DNA from: Nocardia sp. CC227C
GTDB taxonomy: Bacteria > Actinomycetota > Actinomycetes > Mycobacteriales > Mycobacteriaceae
Reading direction: 5' to 3'
Assembly (NCBI RefSeq): GCF_030767025.1
Contig: NZ_JASITE010000019.1
Location: forward strand, 60,927-124,926
DNA: 64,000 bases
A program made the translations under genes and the position numbers. The stretch's first letter is position 1; every line of letters starts with the position of its first letter. This document shows, one piece after another, positions 17,247 through 26,731 of this stretch. The notes beneath the pieces were generated by a model. It made no database searches. It was not told where the DNA came from and saw only the letters and a list, made by a program, of their open reading frames with translations.

Positions 17247-17613
17247 GCCCAGCACCCTACGTTCATTCACGCTCCGTCGAACCGACCCACCGCCGACGCG
17301 CGCGTGTGCGCCCGGACCGCCCGCTTGTCCGACCCACCGTCCACGCGGGTACGGCCGCGTCCGTACGCGTTGTTCGGCCGGTCGCCGACCTGTGTACGGC
17401 CTCGCTGCGCCCGTGCTCACCGTGTGCGGCGCACCGCATTCGCTGTCCGGCCTGTGTCATGGTGGGGCCGACCCCCACGGCGAGCGGGCGGGACATCGGC
17501 GGGTGGTATCGGGTCGGCGGTGCGGTGGTGGCCCGGGTCGGGCGGGGGTGCATTCGCCGATTTCGGGCGGGGTGGGGCCGGGGTGGGGGGATGCGGGTGG
17601 GAGCATTGCCGTT
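17247..17613. other. 367-bp divergent intergenic region
   Basis: Promoter region for the membrane protein and the flippase. GTACGG (17349-17354) and CCGTAC (17361-17366) form a palindrome with a 6-bp spacer, a possible operator. Otherwise GC-rich with no recognisable promoter boxes or RNA gene. Confidence 0.4.
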
Positions 17614-18870
17614 GTGTCCGCTGTACGCCGTCTGCCTGTTGTCGCGGATCTGACGTTGGTGACGGTCGGGGCCATGACCGCGAATGTCGCGGGCTATCTG
17701 CTGCAACTGCTGGCCAGCCGGTGGCTGGGGGTGTCGGGGTACAGCCCGTTCGCGAGTCTGCTGGCTGTGCAGCTGCTGTGTGCGGTTCCGGCGCTGGCCC
17801 TGCAGAACGTGGTGGCGCGGGAGGTGGTGCGGGGGGCGGGGATCGGTGCCGCGCGCGGGCTGGCGTGGCGCTGCGCGGCCCTGGTGGCCGGTGTGGCGGT
17901 GGTGCTGGTGCCCGTGGTGAGCGCGGTGCTGAAGGTCGGTGTCGGCGCGTCCGCCGCCGCGCTCGGCGCCGCGCCGGTGCTGGTCCTGCTCTCCGGTGAA
18001 CAGGGGATTCTGCAGGGGCAGCGGCGCTTCCGCGAGCTGGCCACCGTACTCGGCGGCGCGGGTGTCGCCCGGGTGACGCCCGCGATCATCGTGCTCGCGA
18101 TGGGCGGTGGCACCGCCGCCGCGCTGTGGGCGGCAGCGGCCGGTATCGCCGTCGCGGCCGGCTCGGCCCGCCTCGTCGCCGGTACCGGCGACGGTGATTC
18201 GTCGCGGGAGGGGATCCGGTCGCGACCGGCAGCCGACAGCGTGTCCGCGGGGACGGCCGGACAGGAGGCGGGGGTGGTGGCGGTGCTGCGGGCGGCGCAG
18301 TTGCAGGCCGCGCTCATGGCGCTGTCGTCGGCTGACCTGATCGTGTCCCGCATCGTGCTGGAGACCGACGATGCCGGTAGGTATGCGCTGGGTGCGGTGG
18401 CTACCAAGATCGCGTTCTGGCTGCCGCAGGCGGTGGGCGTGGTGCTGTATCCCCGGATGGCGCAGCCGCAGCATTCGGCGCAGACGGTGCGTTCGGCACT
18501 CGCGGTGCTGTCGGCCATCGGGATCCTCGCGGTGGCGGGGGCGGCGGTGGCCGCCCCACTGGCCCCGCTCTTCGCGGGCCAGGACTACGCCCCGGTGCAG
18601 GGCCTGCTGTGGCTGTTCGCGCTCGACGGCGCGCTGCTGGCGGTATTGCAGGCCGCCCTGCTCTCCGCCATCGCGGCCGATCGCACCGCGCCCGCCGCCC
18701 TCACCTGGCTGGGCTTGGCCGCCGGGGTGGCGGCCATGCTCACCCTCGCCCACTCCGTGCTCGGGCTCATCACCATCGCGACCACTACGGCGGCGATCAC
18801 CACCGCCGTCATCGCTGCTGTCGCACTCGGCGCGACCCGCCGCACGCACCCGGTCTCGGATCCCGCCTGA
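17614..18870 (+). CDS. MOP-superfamily (Wzx-like) polysaccharide flippase
   Basis: 418 residues, about twelve hydrophobic segments with few charges, starting ADLTLVTVGAMTANVAGYLLQLLASRWLG, the usual N-terminal pattern of lipid-linked oligosaccharide flippases. A cytosolic linker (about 192-222) separates two halves of roughly equal helix number; ADLIVSRIVLETDDAGRYALG is typical of the seventh-eighth helices. The GTG at 17614 was chosen from the GGGAG upstream; the frame before it is not protein-like. It would flip a polyprenyl-linked or trehalose-linked substrate across the inner membrane. I recall no equivalent gene between Rv0226c and Rv0227c, so it is an insertion relative to mycobacteria. 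Confidence 0.8.
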   Translation: MSAVRRLPVVADLTLVTVGAMTANVAGYLLQLLASRWLGVSGYSPFASLLAVQLLCAVPALALQNVVAREVVRGAGIGAARGLAWRCAALVAGVAVVLVPVVSAVLKVGVGASAAALGAAPVLVLLSGEQGILQGQRRFRELATVLGGAGVARVTPAIIVLAMGGGTAAALWAAAAGIAVAAGSARLVAGTGDGDSSREGIRSRPAADSVSAGTAGQEAGVVAVLRAAQLQAALMALSSADLIVSRIVLETDDAGRYALGAVATKIAFWLPQAVGVVLYPRMAQPQHSAQTVRSALAVLSAIGILAVAGAAVAAPLAPLFAGQDYAPVQGLLWLFALDGALLAVLQAALLSAIAADRTAPAALTWLGLAAGVAAMLTLAHSVLGLITIATTTAAITTAVIAAVALGATRRTHPVSDPA

Positions 18871-18977
18871 CGATTCGCGTCCTTCCGTACGCTGGGCAGC
18901 CGCGGTCGCGTCGCGCGATTACGTTGGGCAGCCGCGGTCGGTCGCGGTGCCCGCGTTCGGATATCGGCACAAAACGA

Positions 18978-19013
18978 CGGCGGCTCCTCACCGTCGCAGG
19001 TGGGGAGCCGCCG
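18978..19013. terminator. Bidirectional terminator, flippase / DUF3068 gene
   Basis: Perfect 10-bp stem (18978-18987 with 19004-19013), 16-base loop, between the convergent stop codons at 18870 and 19033. Confidence 0.65.
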
Positions 19014-19032
19014 GTTCGGGATCAGTCCGAGA

Positions 19033-20190
19033 TCAGGGCTTCTTCTCGGTGTCGATCTTGCCGATATCGATCTGCTGCGTCGGTGCGTCGGAGTACGCGT
19101 CACCGGAACCCGGTCGCGGACCGGAACCCGAGCGGGCCGCGCCGCGGCGCACCGGATCCTTGCCGCCGCCGAGCAGGCCCAGCACCAGACCCGCGATCAG
19201 GGCGATGGCGCCCAGGACGCCGAAGATGATCGGCATGACCCGGCCGTAGAGCGCCAGCTTGTCGGTGTTCTCCTTGGCGACCGCGATCTGCGACTCGATG
19301 GTGTTCTCGTCGAAGACCAGGTCGCCCTTGAGCACGGTGACCTCGGGGTTGTCGGCACTGCGCGCGTAGTACTGGTAGATCTTCTCGCCGCCCTTGATGA
19401 CGGTGCCGGTATCCGGCTCCACCCACACGTCGCGGGTGTTGGTGTACCAGCGGGTCATGGTGACCGGTTCCTCACCCTCCAGGCCCCACTTGGCGGCCGG
19501 CAGGCTCAGCTTGTTGGTCGGCGAGTTGACGACGGTGGAGAGGTCGACGGGCGGGATCGTCTGCGAGAAGTGGTAGACCTTCGTGTTGTTGATCTCCGTC
19601 TCCTCGACGAACTCGATGTCGTAGGTCTGCCGCGCGTTGACGTCGAAGTACGGGTACGTCTTCTTCTCGGTGCCGATCGGGAAGCGGTACTGCAGACCGG
19701 TGTGCTGGACCGGGTCCATCACGGTCTGACCGTTCTTGTCCACGGTCGCGCCGATCGCGCCGTTCGGGCCGCCCTCGACCTCGTCGACCGGCATACCGGT
19801 CTTGCGGTCCACGGTGACGCGGTCGATGGACGCCGTCAGCAGGCCGGTGTCGCCCTGCTTGTCGGTGCGGCGCAGGGTCTGACCGGCTTGGATGGTCAGG
19901 ATCTCCGCGCTGACCGGCTCCTCGATGGTCAGGAAGCGCTGCGAGAACAGCGGCACGTTGGTGTCGACCTTCGCCGCGCCCTCGGGGGAGGTCAGCGACT
20001 TGGCGTCGAGGACCTCACCGGTATTCTCGGGTCCATTGGTCGCGACAGTGGTGATCTCCAGGTCGAGCGGCGTCTTGGCGAGCTGATTGACCGTATAGGT
20101 GGGGATCATCACCGCGGCGACGAGCAGCATCGCGCCCAACCCCACGAGTAGGCAGGCTACTGTCCTTCTGGTACCGGCACTCAGTGCCAT
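19033..20190 (-). CDS. DUF3068 (PorA-family) membrane-anchored protein, Rv0227c-like
   Basis: 385 residues. One N-terminal membrane helix (about 9-30), a large extracytoplasmic beta-rich domain of about 290 residues, a second helix (MPIIFGVLGAIALIAGLVLGLL, about 320-342) and a short basic, Pro/Gly-rich cytoplasmic tail. This is the DUF3068 architecture of Rv0227c. Its biochemical role is not established; conservation beside TmaT and AftD suggests envelope assembly. GAGGAGAA lies just upstream of the ATG at 20190. It is divergent from the acyltransferase at 20380 with a 189-bp gap. Confidence 0.87.
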   Translation of the reverse strand: MALSAGTRRTVACLLVGLGAMLLVAAVMIPTYTVNQLAKTPLDLEITTVATNGPENTGEVLDAKSLTSPEGAAKVDTNVPLFSQRFLTIEEPVSAEILTIQAGQTLRRTDKQGDTGLLTASIDRVTVDRKTGMPVDEVEGGPNGAIGATVDKNGQTVMDPVQHTGLQYRFPIGTEKKTYPYFDVNARQTYDIEFVEETEINNTKVYHFSQTIPPVDLSTVVNSPTNKLSLPAAKWGLEGEEPVTMTRWYTNTRDVWVEPDTGTVIKGGEKIYQYYARSADNPEVTVLKGDLVFDENTIESQIAVAKENTDKLALYGRVMPIIFGVLGAIALIAGLVLGLLGGGKDPVRRGAARSGSGPRPGSGDAYSDAPTQQIDIGKIDTEKKP

Positions 20191-20379
20191 GCAGGTTCTC
20201 CTCGTCGTCGAACAGGTCGTTCCGGCGCGGTACTGCGGTCGCCGCGCAGCACGCGTGAGCCCCGACACTAACAGTCCGGTCTGCCCTTACGCTGCGCCGA
20301 GGCCGGAAATCCCCGCGAAACGGCCCCAAGTCAAACACGGAGTGCTCACATCAGGCCAGACAAGGCACACTGGATCGCG

Positions 20380-21960
20380 ATGACCACGACCCTGCACCCG
20401 TCCTCCGAACCCCCCCGACCGGTCGGTGAAGAAGCCGAATCCGCCGAGGTGGAGGGTGCAATCGAGTCGAATTCCGCACCCGTCGGCGCGGCCGCCGACA
20501 CCGCGGCGCCGCGGCGAGGCGATTCCACCGCCGCGACCGACGCGGCCGACACCGACCCGACGCCCGCGACATCATCTGCTTTCGCTATGGCACCGCGACG
20601 CGGCGACTCCGCGCAGCCCGCGGCCGCGAGCACGCCTGCGCACCGTGGTATCGACGAGCGCGCGGCCGCAGCCGAGCCGGACACGGCACACCGGGCGCGG
20701 ACATCCCCGGCCCGCCGCGAAGCTGTCCCAGCGGCGAGATCCGCGGGGAGCGGAGCCGCTGGGGGCACGCCGCAGTCCGCCGCGCCGAGTGGAATCGAGG
20801 GGAGTGCGGCCGACCGCGCCGCGAACGGGGCCAGCGAACCCGGTGCGGCCTCCGCCGCCGTCGCGCGGCGGCGGTCCGGATTCCTGCCCGCCTTGGAGGG
20901 CATGCGCGGGATGGCGGCGCTCGGTGTGGTCGTCACCCACGTGGCATTCCAAACCGGGGCGACCAGTTTGCCAATGGCGGGGCGTGTGCTGGAGCGGTTC
21001 GACATGGCCGTGGCTGTGTTCTTCGCGCTGTCGGGATTCCTGCTCTGGCGGCCCCACGCCGCCGCGGCGCGCGGACTCGGCACCGCGCCCACCGCGCGGC
21101 GGTACCTGCTGCATCGTGCGGCCCGCATCCTGCCCGCGTACTGGGCGGTGGTCTGTGCGGTGCTGATCCTGCTGCCGACCGCGGCGAGCACCGCCGGATT
21201 CCGGGTGTGGTTGGCGAATCTCGGCCTGGTGCAGGTGTTCGTGCCGCTCACCCTGACCGACGGACTCACCCAGATGTGGAGTCTGTCGGTGGAGATGGCG
21301 TTCTATCTGCTGCTGCCGCTGCTGGCCGTCGCAGTGGCGTGGCTGCGCGGGGAGCGGGCCCGCTGGCGGGTGCCGGTGCTGCTGGTGTTCGGAACGCTGT
21401 GTCTGACCTGGAATCTCATCCCGGTGCCGACCCCGGACGCGATCAACTCCGACAACTGGCTGCCCGGCTACCTGCCGTGGTTCGCCGCGGGCATGCTGCT
21501 GGCCGAACTCTCCGACCTGGCGGTGCCGCGCCTGCGCCGCCTCGCCGGCAACCCGTGGATCCTGTGGACGGTCGCGGCGGCGGCGCTGCTGCTCTCGGCC
21601 AGTGATCTGGGCGGGCTGCCCGGACTCACCCGCGGAGCGCCCTGGCAGTACGTCATGAAGATGGCCTTCGGCGCGATCATCGGCTTCACCCTGCTCGCTC
21701 CGCTGGTGCTGCGCCCCGACATCCGCCACCGCTGGCTGGAGAGCCGCACCGCGGCCCTGCTCGGCCGCTGGTCCTACGGGGTCTTCCTCTGGCACCTGGC
21801 CGTGCTCTCCATCGTCTTCCCGGTTTTCGGCATCGTCCCCTTCAACGGCGACTTCCCCCAGGTCCTCCTCCTCACCGTCGCCCTCACCCTCCCCCTGGCC
21901 GCCGCCAGCTACGCCCTCATCGAAGACCCCGTCCGCCGCTGGGCGCGCCGCTTCGGCTGA
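20380..21960 (+). CDS. tmaT: Membrane acyltransferase (AT3 family), Rv0228/TmaT-like
   Basis: 526 residues. The AT3 (OafA/YrhL) domain starts around residue 167 with FLPALEGMRGMAALGVVVTH, whose His is the expected catalytic residue, followed by RAARILPAYW and about ten membrane helices to the end (ALIEDPVRRWARR). Positional homologue of Rv0228 and of corynebacterial TmaT, which acetylates trehalose monomycolate and helps MmpL-dependent transport (from memory). Unlike the roughly 400-residue mycobacterial protein, about 165 disordered residues precede the domain, including a duplicated PRRGDS motif; a downstream start cannot be excluded. Confidence 0.83.
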   Translation: MTTTLHPSSEPPRPVGEEAESAEVEGAIESNSAPVGAAADTAAPRRGDSTAATDAADTDPTPATSSAFAMAPRRGDSAQPAAASTPAHRGIDERAAAAEPDTAHRARTSPARREAVPAARSAGSGAAGGTPQSAAPSGIEGSAADRAANGASEPGAASAAVARRRSGFLPALEGMRGMAALGVVVTHVAFQTGATSLPMAGRVLERFDMAVAVFFALSGFLLWRPHAAAARGLGTAPTARRYLLHRAARILPAYWAVVCAVLILLPTAASTAGFRVWLANLGLVQVFVPLTLTDGLTQMWSLSVEMAFYLLLPLLAVAVAWLRGERARWRVPVLLVFGTLCLTWNLIPVPTPDAINSDNWLPGYLPWFAAGMLLAELSDLAVPRLRRLAGNPWILWTVAAAALLLSASDLGGLPGLTRGAPWQYVMKMAFGAIIGFTLLAPLVLRPDIRHRWLESRTAALLGRWSYGVFLWHLAVLSIVFPVFGIVPFNGDFPQVLLLTVALTLPLAAASYALIEDPVRRWARRFG

Positions 21961-21967
21961 ACACCGA

Positions 21968-22018
21968 GGGGGAACTGGTGGCGGGAGCCTCTCGGGTTAT
22001 GCCGCCAGCAATTCCCCC
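21968..22018. terminator. Hairpin between convergent tmaT and aftD
   Basis: 16-base arms (21968-21983 and 22003-22018) pair with two mismatches around a 19-base loop, between stop codons at 21960 and 22030. The AATTCCCCCTG end is the least GC-rich part. Confidence 0.6.
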
Positions 22019-22029
22019 TGATCGCTTGT

Positions 22030-25000
22030 TCAGCTGGGAGAGCGCGGGGGGAGCGCGGCGACGGCGACGGCGATGACGGCGACCAGGGCGGGGAACTGGG
22101 TCCAGAGGGAGCCGCCCATGTAGTCCTCGGGGGAGCGCCACGGTCCGGTGGAGAGGGCGGCGGCGGAGACGGCGGTGCCGCCCGCCGCCAGGGCGACGAG
22201 GATGCGGTCCCAGTGACGTGGGCGCAGCTGGTCGGCAATGAGGGCCGTTGCGCCCAGCGCGATTCCAACCGGTCCGGAGATCAGCCCGGCGGCAGCCGTG
22301 ATCCCCAGCGCGCCCACGGTCCGGCTCCGCCAGGTGCGGGGCGCGGCCGGGTGTGTGGTGATCGCTCGGGCATCCGTCTCCGAGTGCGGCTCGGCCGCCG
22401 CACCCGTGTGTGGCTCGGCCGTAGCGTCTGAGTGCGGCTCGTCCGCGTCATCCGCGTGCGGTTCGGCCGTGCCGGTGCCGGGATTTCGAAGCGCGCGCAC
22501 GCGGCGCGAGAGTGAGCCCCGGAGCGCGAGCACCGCGAGCGGCACCAGCAGAACCAGCCCGCCGAAGATCGCGAGCCGATACCAGCGGTCGGCGGGGAAG
22601 GAAACGGTGACGGGGCCCTCGGAATCCGCGGGGATCAGCCATGCTTGCTGCCACCCGTCGATCACCACCGGTTCCAGCGCGGTGCCGTCGGCGGTGTGCG
22701 CCTCCCAGCCCACATTGGTGCTGAGCGGAAGTACCAACAGCCGTGTGTCGGGAGCGGCGCGGACGCCGACGGGGGCGGCGAAGGCGCTGGGGGGCGCACT
22801 GGGTGCGATCGTCGCACCGCCGTCCGGTCCCTGTTGTGGCGCAGTGTTGTCCGTGGGTTGTGGCGCGGCGTTGTTCGTCGGTTGCGGTGCACGCTCCTCG
22901 GCGGGCCGCGCGCCGTCGTCAAAGGTGCGCGCCGGGTCCGCCGCCGGCTGAGGGGCAGTCTCCGTTGTCGCCGGTGTGAACGAGCCGCCCAGCGCGGCGC
23001 GGTGCAGGCGCAGTTCGTCGACTGTGAAGAGTTCCGTCGGCGCGACGGTCACATCGACCTGTCCGGCGGGCAGACCGACCAGGTCGCCGCCATTGCGGTC
23101 CCAGTCGTCGTCGACGGTCAGGTCGGGTGCTGCGGCGGTCACCTCCTCCGGTGTGCACAGGCGGGCGGGCAGTGGTGCGCCGGAACGCAATTCGTCGATC
23201 GTGCCGGTGACCGAGGTGTGCAGGGTACGTCCGGCCACCGCGATGGTCGGCCCGTCGGCGCAGTCCACGGTGATCGGTGTGCCCGGGTCTCCGGCGGCCG
23301 GGTAGTCGGGCCCGAGGACGGCGACCTCCGCCAGGCCGGGCGGCTGTTCCTGCGCGAAACCCAGTGCGGTGCGGTCGAGCACCGTGTCCCAGGTGTGGAT
23401 GCTGAGTTCGACGCGGTCGGTGACGTGTGGGTGCAGGTCGACACGGGAGGTGACACCGGAGTCGGCATCCACCTCCCGAATCTGCGGCCCGTCACCGAGA
23501 TTCACCGATACCGAGGTCGGGTGGGCGGGCAGTTCCCCCGGCGAGGGCGTGAGGTCCAGGCCGGTCACGAGGGTCGGCTCGGACAGTTCGATGACCAGGG
23601 TCGGCTTGGGCCCCAGGATGTTCCGCACCGTCGTCTCCGGCGCGACCCAACTGGTGCGGGGATCGCCGTCGGTGGCTGCCACGGCCGCGCCGCGCGGATC
23701 GGCCACATCGGCGCGCCCCCGGGCGATGGGCCGGTTCGGATCGGAGAGCAGCCGCTCCAGCGCGGGGCCGGGTCGGGTACGGACCATCAGTTCGGGTGCT
23801 ACGGCCAGCGGTTCGGGCACCGAGAGCAGGCGCTCGAACACCCCGGGCTCCTCGGCGGCCAGTGCGAGCGCCTTGCTGCATCGAATCCGGTCCGGTGTGT
23901 CGAAACAGGCGCTGCGGCCGGGGAATTCCTGGCCGAGTCGCCAGCCGTCGATCCGTGCGCCGACCGGCGTGGGCGGCAGCACGACGCGGTGCTGGATGTC
24001 CACTCGCACGGGATCGTCACGTCGGCTGTAGTCGTCGAGGGTGAGTTCGCTGATGCCGAACTGGCCGCCGCCCGAGCCGTTCTGGGTCTGCCGGGCCGTG
24101 ATCTTGACCCATTGTGTCCGTCCCGGCGGCAGCGAGATGTTCACCGGCGTACCAGGTTCGGCGACCCGCGCGGACACGGTTCCCCGCGCCGTCGCCACCT
24201 CCAGCCACTTCACCGGCGAGCCGATGGCGGCCCGGCTGGTGGTCACCCGCAACGCGCCCGCGTCGATCGGCTCGTCCAGGTCGAGTCGCAGCCACTGGCC
24301 GATGGCGGGCTGGGTGCCATTGCTCAGCCACCCGGTGGCCGGATCGCCGTCGACGGCCGCGGCGGTGGAACTGCCGGGCGCGGCGCCGCCGAGCTGGGTG
24401 GCATCGCCCGCCGCGCTGGAGGCAGTGATCGTGGCCCCCGACCACTGTCCGCGCACCAACTGCGCACCGGGCACCGGATAGTCGGGCACGAGGTTGTAGG
24501 TCCGGCGCGGATCACCGTCCGCGCGTACCGCCGAGCTGTGGTTGTCGACCCGCCCGAAATCGGTCTCCCTGGCCATGGGCGTATCGGTGACGGTGACCGC
24601 CTCGATGGGCAGTCCGGCCCGCTCCGCATCGGCGGCCAGCAGCGTCGGACCGGCGGGTACGGCGGGATCGCGGGCCAGCCGCTCCAGCACCTCCGGACCG
24701 CCCTGCACCACGGGGACGCTGTCCAACGGCACCGCGTACGCGCCCGGGAAGGATTCCGGTGCACCCGTCCCGCTGTGTATCTCGGCGGGCGTGCCCACCT
24801 GCCGCTGCTGCACGCGATAGATCTCGACGGCCGGATAGCTCGGGCGCAGGTCTCCGTCGGCGACCAGGCCGTCGTCCTTCCCGTTGGTGTCCACGGGATC
24901 GCCGAACTCCGCCACCTTGGTCAGCCCCGGCGAGCCCTCGATCGCCCGGTGCGCCAGCATGGGCTGGGTCGAGCGCGAGGTCTCAGGGTCGAGGTCGTTG

Positions 25001-26643
25001 CGCAGCACCAGCACGCCGATGCCCTGTTCGGCCAGGGTGGGCGCGAGTCCGGCCGACGGCCGCCCGTCGGCGATGAGGCGCTGCACCGAATCCATGGCGC
25101 GGATGGCTCCGGGGGGATTGAGCGGCACCGCGTCCCGGACCGCCCACGGGGTGCTCGCCAGGGCTTGCAGCGGTTCGTCGCGGGTCAGGCCCCACACCTG
25201 ACTGCCGAACGGGGCGCCGGGCACCACCAGCGCGCGGGTTTCGGAAGCGTTGTGCGCCAACCATTCCGCCGTCTGCTTCCAGTAGCCCGGCACCTCGTCG
25301 TAGGCGCCGCGCGGGGCCAGCTTCCCGGTCCACGCCAGCGACGTGGACAGGGCGAGGGCGGCGAGGACCAGCGCCGTCACCGCCACCATGCGGTCACGTT
25401 CGGGGTGGGCGAAGGCTTTGCGCCACACCGGCATCGGTACCGACGCGGGCAGCGGCACCCGGCTCAGCAGGTGCGCAAGGCCGACCACCAGCGGGATGCG
25501 GATGAGCGGTTCCAGCTTGTGCACATTGCGCAGCGGTGCGCCGCCGGAGTCCAGGAAGAGTCGCACCTGTTCGGCGAACGGGCCGCCCAGCTGCCCCGCG
25601 TATCCGGCGCAGATGCCGACCAGGCCCACGCACAGGATCAGGACGAAGCGGCCGCGACCGGGCATGGAACGCAGGGCGAGTCCGGCCATGCCCGCGGCGG
25701 CGATCATGCCGGTGGCGAGGACGGCGGCGGGCTGGGTCACCAGCACCGCACCGGCGATGCGCTCCGGGGAGACGAACGGCGTCCAACTGTCGGTGCCGCG
25801 CAGCACCTCGGCCAGCGAGGCCCACTGGGTGGTCACCCCGGCGGATTCGATGTAGTCCAGGAACGGCGGGCTCACCCGGCCGAGCAGCAGCAGCGGGACG
25901 GCCCACCAGAAGGTGGCGAGGACCAGCAGCGGAATCCAGGCGCGGGTGAAGCGCCACCACAGCGGGTTGGGTTTGCAGGAGGCCCACCACAGGGCGGCGG
26001 GCAGGAAGGCGGCCGCGGTGGCGACGGCATTGACCGAGCCCATGAGGGCCAAGGCGAACGCGCTGGCGGCGGGGGTGGTCGCGCCCCGCCACGGGGCGGA
26101 CGGTGCACCTCGTCGCGGGTTCCCGTCGGGCGTTCGCCCGTCCCGCTCCCCCGGCGCGGGCTGCCCGGCCGTTGCTGTGCGGCCGCGGGCCAGCGCAGTG
26201 CCAAGGGCGGCGGGGGCCAGCAGCACCCAGGGGGCGAGCATCATCGGCAGCGTTTCCGATGAGATCGAGCCGAGGGTGGTCAGCACGCGGGGGGAGAGGG
26301 CGAAGGCGGTGGCGGCGATGACGCGGGAGCCGCGGCTGCCGATGCCGAGGGCTTCGCACAGGCGGACTATGCCCCAGAAACCGGCGAGCAGCAGCAATGC
26401 CCACCAGATGCGCTGGGTGACCCAGGCGGGCAGGCCGAGCCAGTGCCCGAGCGAGAAGAAGGCCCCGTGCGGAAAGAAATACCCGTACGCCTGGTTCTGC
26501 ACCTGTCCCATGGGCGCTTGGGAACTCCACAGGTGGGCGGCGCGGGAGAGGAAGCCGAGCGGGTTCTGGGCCAGGTCGTATTTGGTGTCGGCGACGGTCC
26601 GGCCGGGGGCCTGCAGAAAGGTCAGCAGGAAGGCGGCGAACAC
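22030..26643 (-). CDS. aftD: Alpha-(1->3)-arabinofuranosyltransferase AftD
   Basis: 1537 residues from GTG 26643. Uses decaprenyl-phospho-arabinose to branch arabinan in arabinogalactan and lipoarabinomannan. GT-C membrane domain fills about residues 1-430, with the acidic loop TVADTKYDL and the conserved NQAYGYFFPHG and LGSISSETLPMMLAPWVLL. F5/8-type carbohydrate-binding modules follow (AAAVDGDPATGWLSNG near 755; AAVAATDGDPRTSW near 985). C-terminal membrane helices enclose an EPH(A/S/T) repeat. Mycobacterial AftD is about 1400 residues. The homologous N-terminus begins some 14 residues earlier (LGRRWLIGT lies in frame upstream), but no ATG, GTG or TTG is available there; a CTG at 26730 is possible. 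Confidence 0.93.
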   Translation of the reverse strand: MFAAFLLTFLQAPGRTVADTKYDLAQNPLGFLSRAAHLWSSQAPMGQVQNQAYGYFFPHGAFFSLGHWLGLPAWVTQRIWWALLLLAGFWGIVRLCEALGIGSRGSRVIAATAFALSPRVLTTLGSISSETLPMMLAPWVLLAPAALGTALARGRTATAGQPAPGERDGRTPDGNPRRGAPSAPWRGATTPAASAFALALMGSVNAVATAAAFLPAALWWASCKPNPLWWRFTRAWIPLLVLATFWWAVPLLLLGRVSPPFLDYIESAGVTTQWASLAEVLRGTDSWTPFVSPERIAGAVLVTQPAAVLATGMIAAAGMAGLALRSMPGRGRFVLILCVGLVGICAGYAGQLGGPFAEQVRLFLDSGGAPLRNVHKLEPLIRIPLVVGLAHLLSRVPLPASVPMPVWRKAFAHPERDRMVAVTALVLAALALSTSLAWTGKLAPRGAYDEVPGYWKQTAEWLAHNASETRALVVPGAPFGSQVWGLTRDEPLQALASTPWAVRDAVPLNPPGAIRAMDSVQRLIADGRPSAGLAPTLAEQGIGVLVLRNDLDPETSRSTQPMLAHRAIEGSPGLTKVAEFGDPVDTNGKDDGLVADGDLRPSYPAVEIYRVQQRQVGTPAEIHSGTGAPESFPGAYAVPLDSVPVVQGGPEVLERLARDPAVPAGPTLLAADAERAGLPIEAVTVTDTPMARETDFGRVDNHSSAVRADGDPRRTYNLVPDYPVPGAQLVRGQWSGATITASSAAGDATQLGGAAPGSSTAAAVDGDPATGWLSNGTQPAIGQWLRLDLDEPIDAGALRVTTSRAAIGSPVKWLEVATARGTVSARVAEPGTPVNISLPPGRTQWVKITARQTQNGSGGGQFGISELTLDDYSRRDDPVRVDIQHRVVLPPTPVGARIDGWRLGQEFPGRSACFDTPDRIRCSKALALAAEEPGVFERLLSVPEPLAVAPELMVRTRPGPALERLLSDPNRPIARGRADVADPRGAAVAATDGDPRTSWVAPETTVRNILGPKPTLVIELSEPTLVTGLDLTPSPGELPAHPTSVSVNLGDGPQIREVDADSGVTSRVDLHPHVTDRVELSIHTWDTVLDRTALGFAQEQPPGLAEVAVLGPDYPAAGDPGTPITVDCADGPTIAVAGRTLHTSVTGTIDELRSGAPLPARLCTPEEVTAAAPDLTVDDDWDRNGGDLVGLPAGQVDVTVAPTELFTVDELRLHRAALGGSFTPATTETAPQPAADPARTFDDGARPAEERAPQPTNNAAPQPTDNTAPQQGPDGGATIAPSAPPSAFAAPVGVRAAPDTRLLVLPLSTNVGWEAHTADGTALEPVVIDGWQQAWLIPADSEGPVTVSFPADRWYRLAIFGGLVLLVPLAVLALRGSLSRRVRALRNPGTGTAEPHADDADEPHSDATAEPHTGAAAEPHSETDARAITTHPAAPRTWRSRTVGALGITAAAGLISGPVGIALGATALIADQLRPRHWDRILVALAAGGTAVSAAALSTGPWRSPEDYMGGSLWTQFPALVAVIAVAVAALPPRSPS
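22372..22470 (-). repeat. aftD: In-frame EPH repeat in AftD tail
   Basis: Four roughly 24-bp units encode EPHADDAD, EPHSDATA, EPHTGAAA and EPHSETDA in a cytoplasmic or periplasmic loop between the last membrane helices. Confidence 0.7.
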
Positions 26644-26731
26644 CGTGCCGATCAGCCAGCGACGGCCCAGCGGTGCGGTGGCCGACGACCGGTCGGATAG
26701 ACCGGTCGCGGCGGAATCAGCGGAGGTCAGT

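Noticed and set aside
22645..26262. Very long plus-strand open frame opposite aftD
   Set aside because: Composition is arginine/glycine/histidine-rich and lacks domains, while the minus strand encodes a well-conserved AftD.
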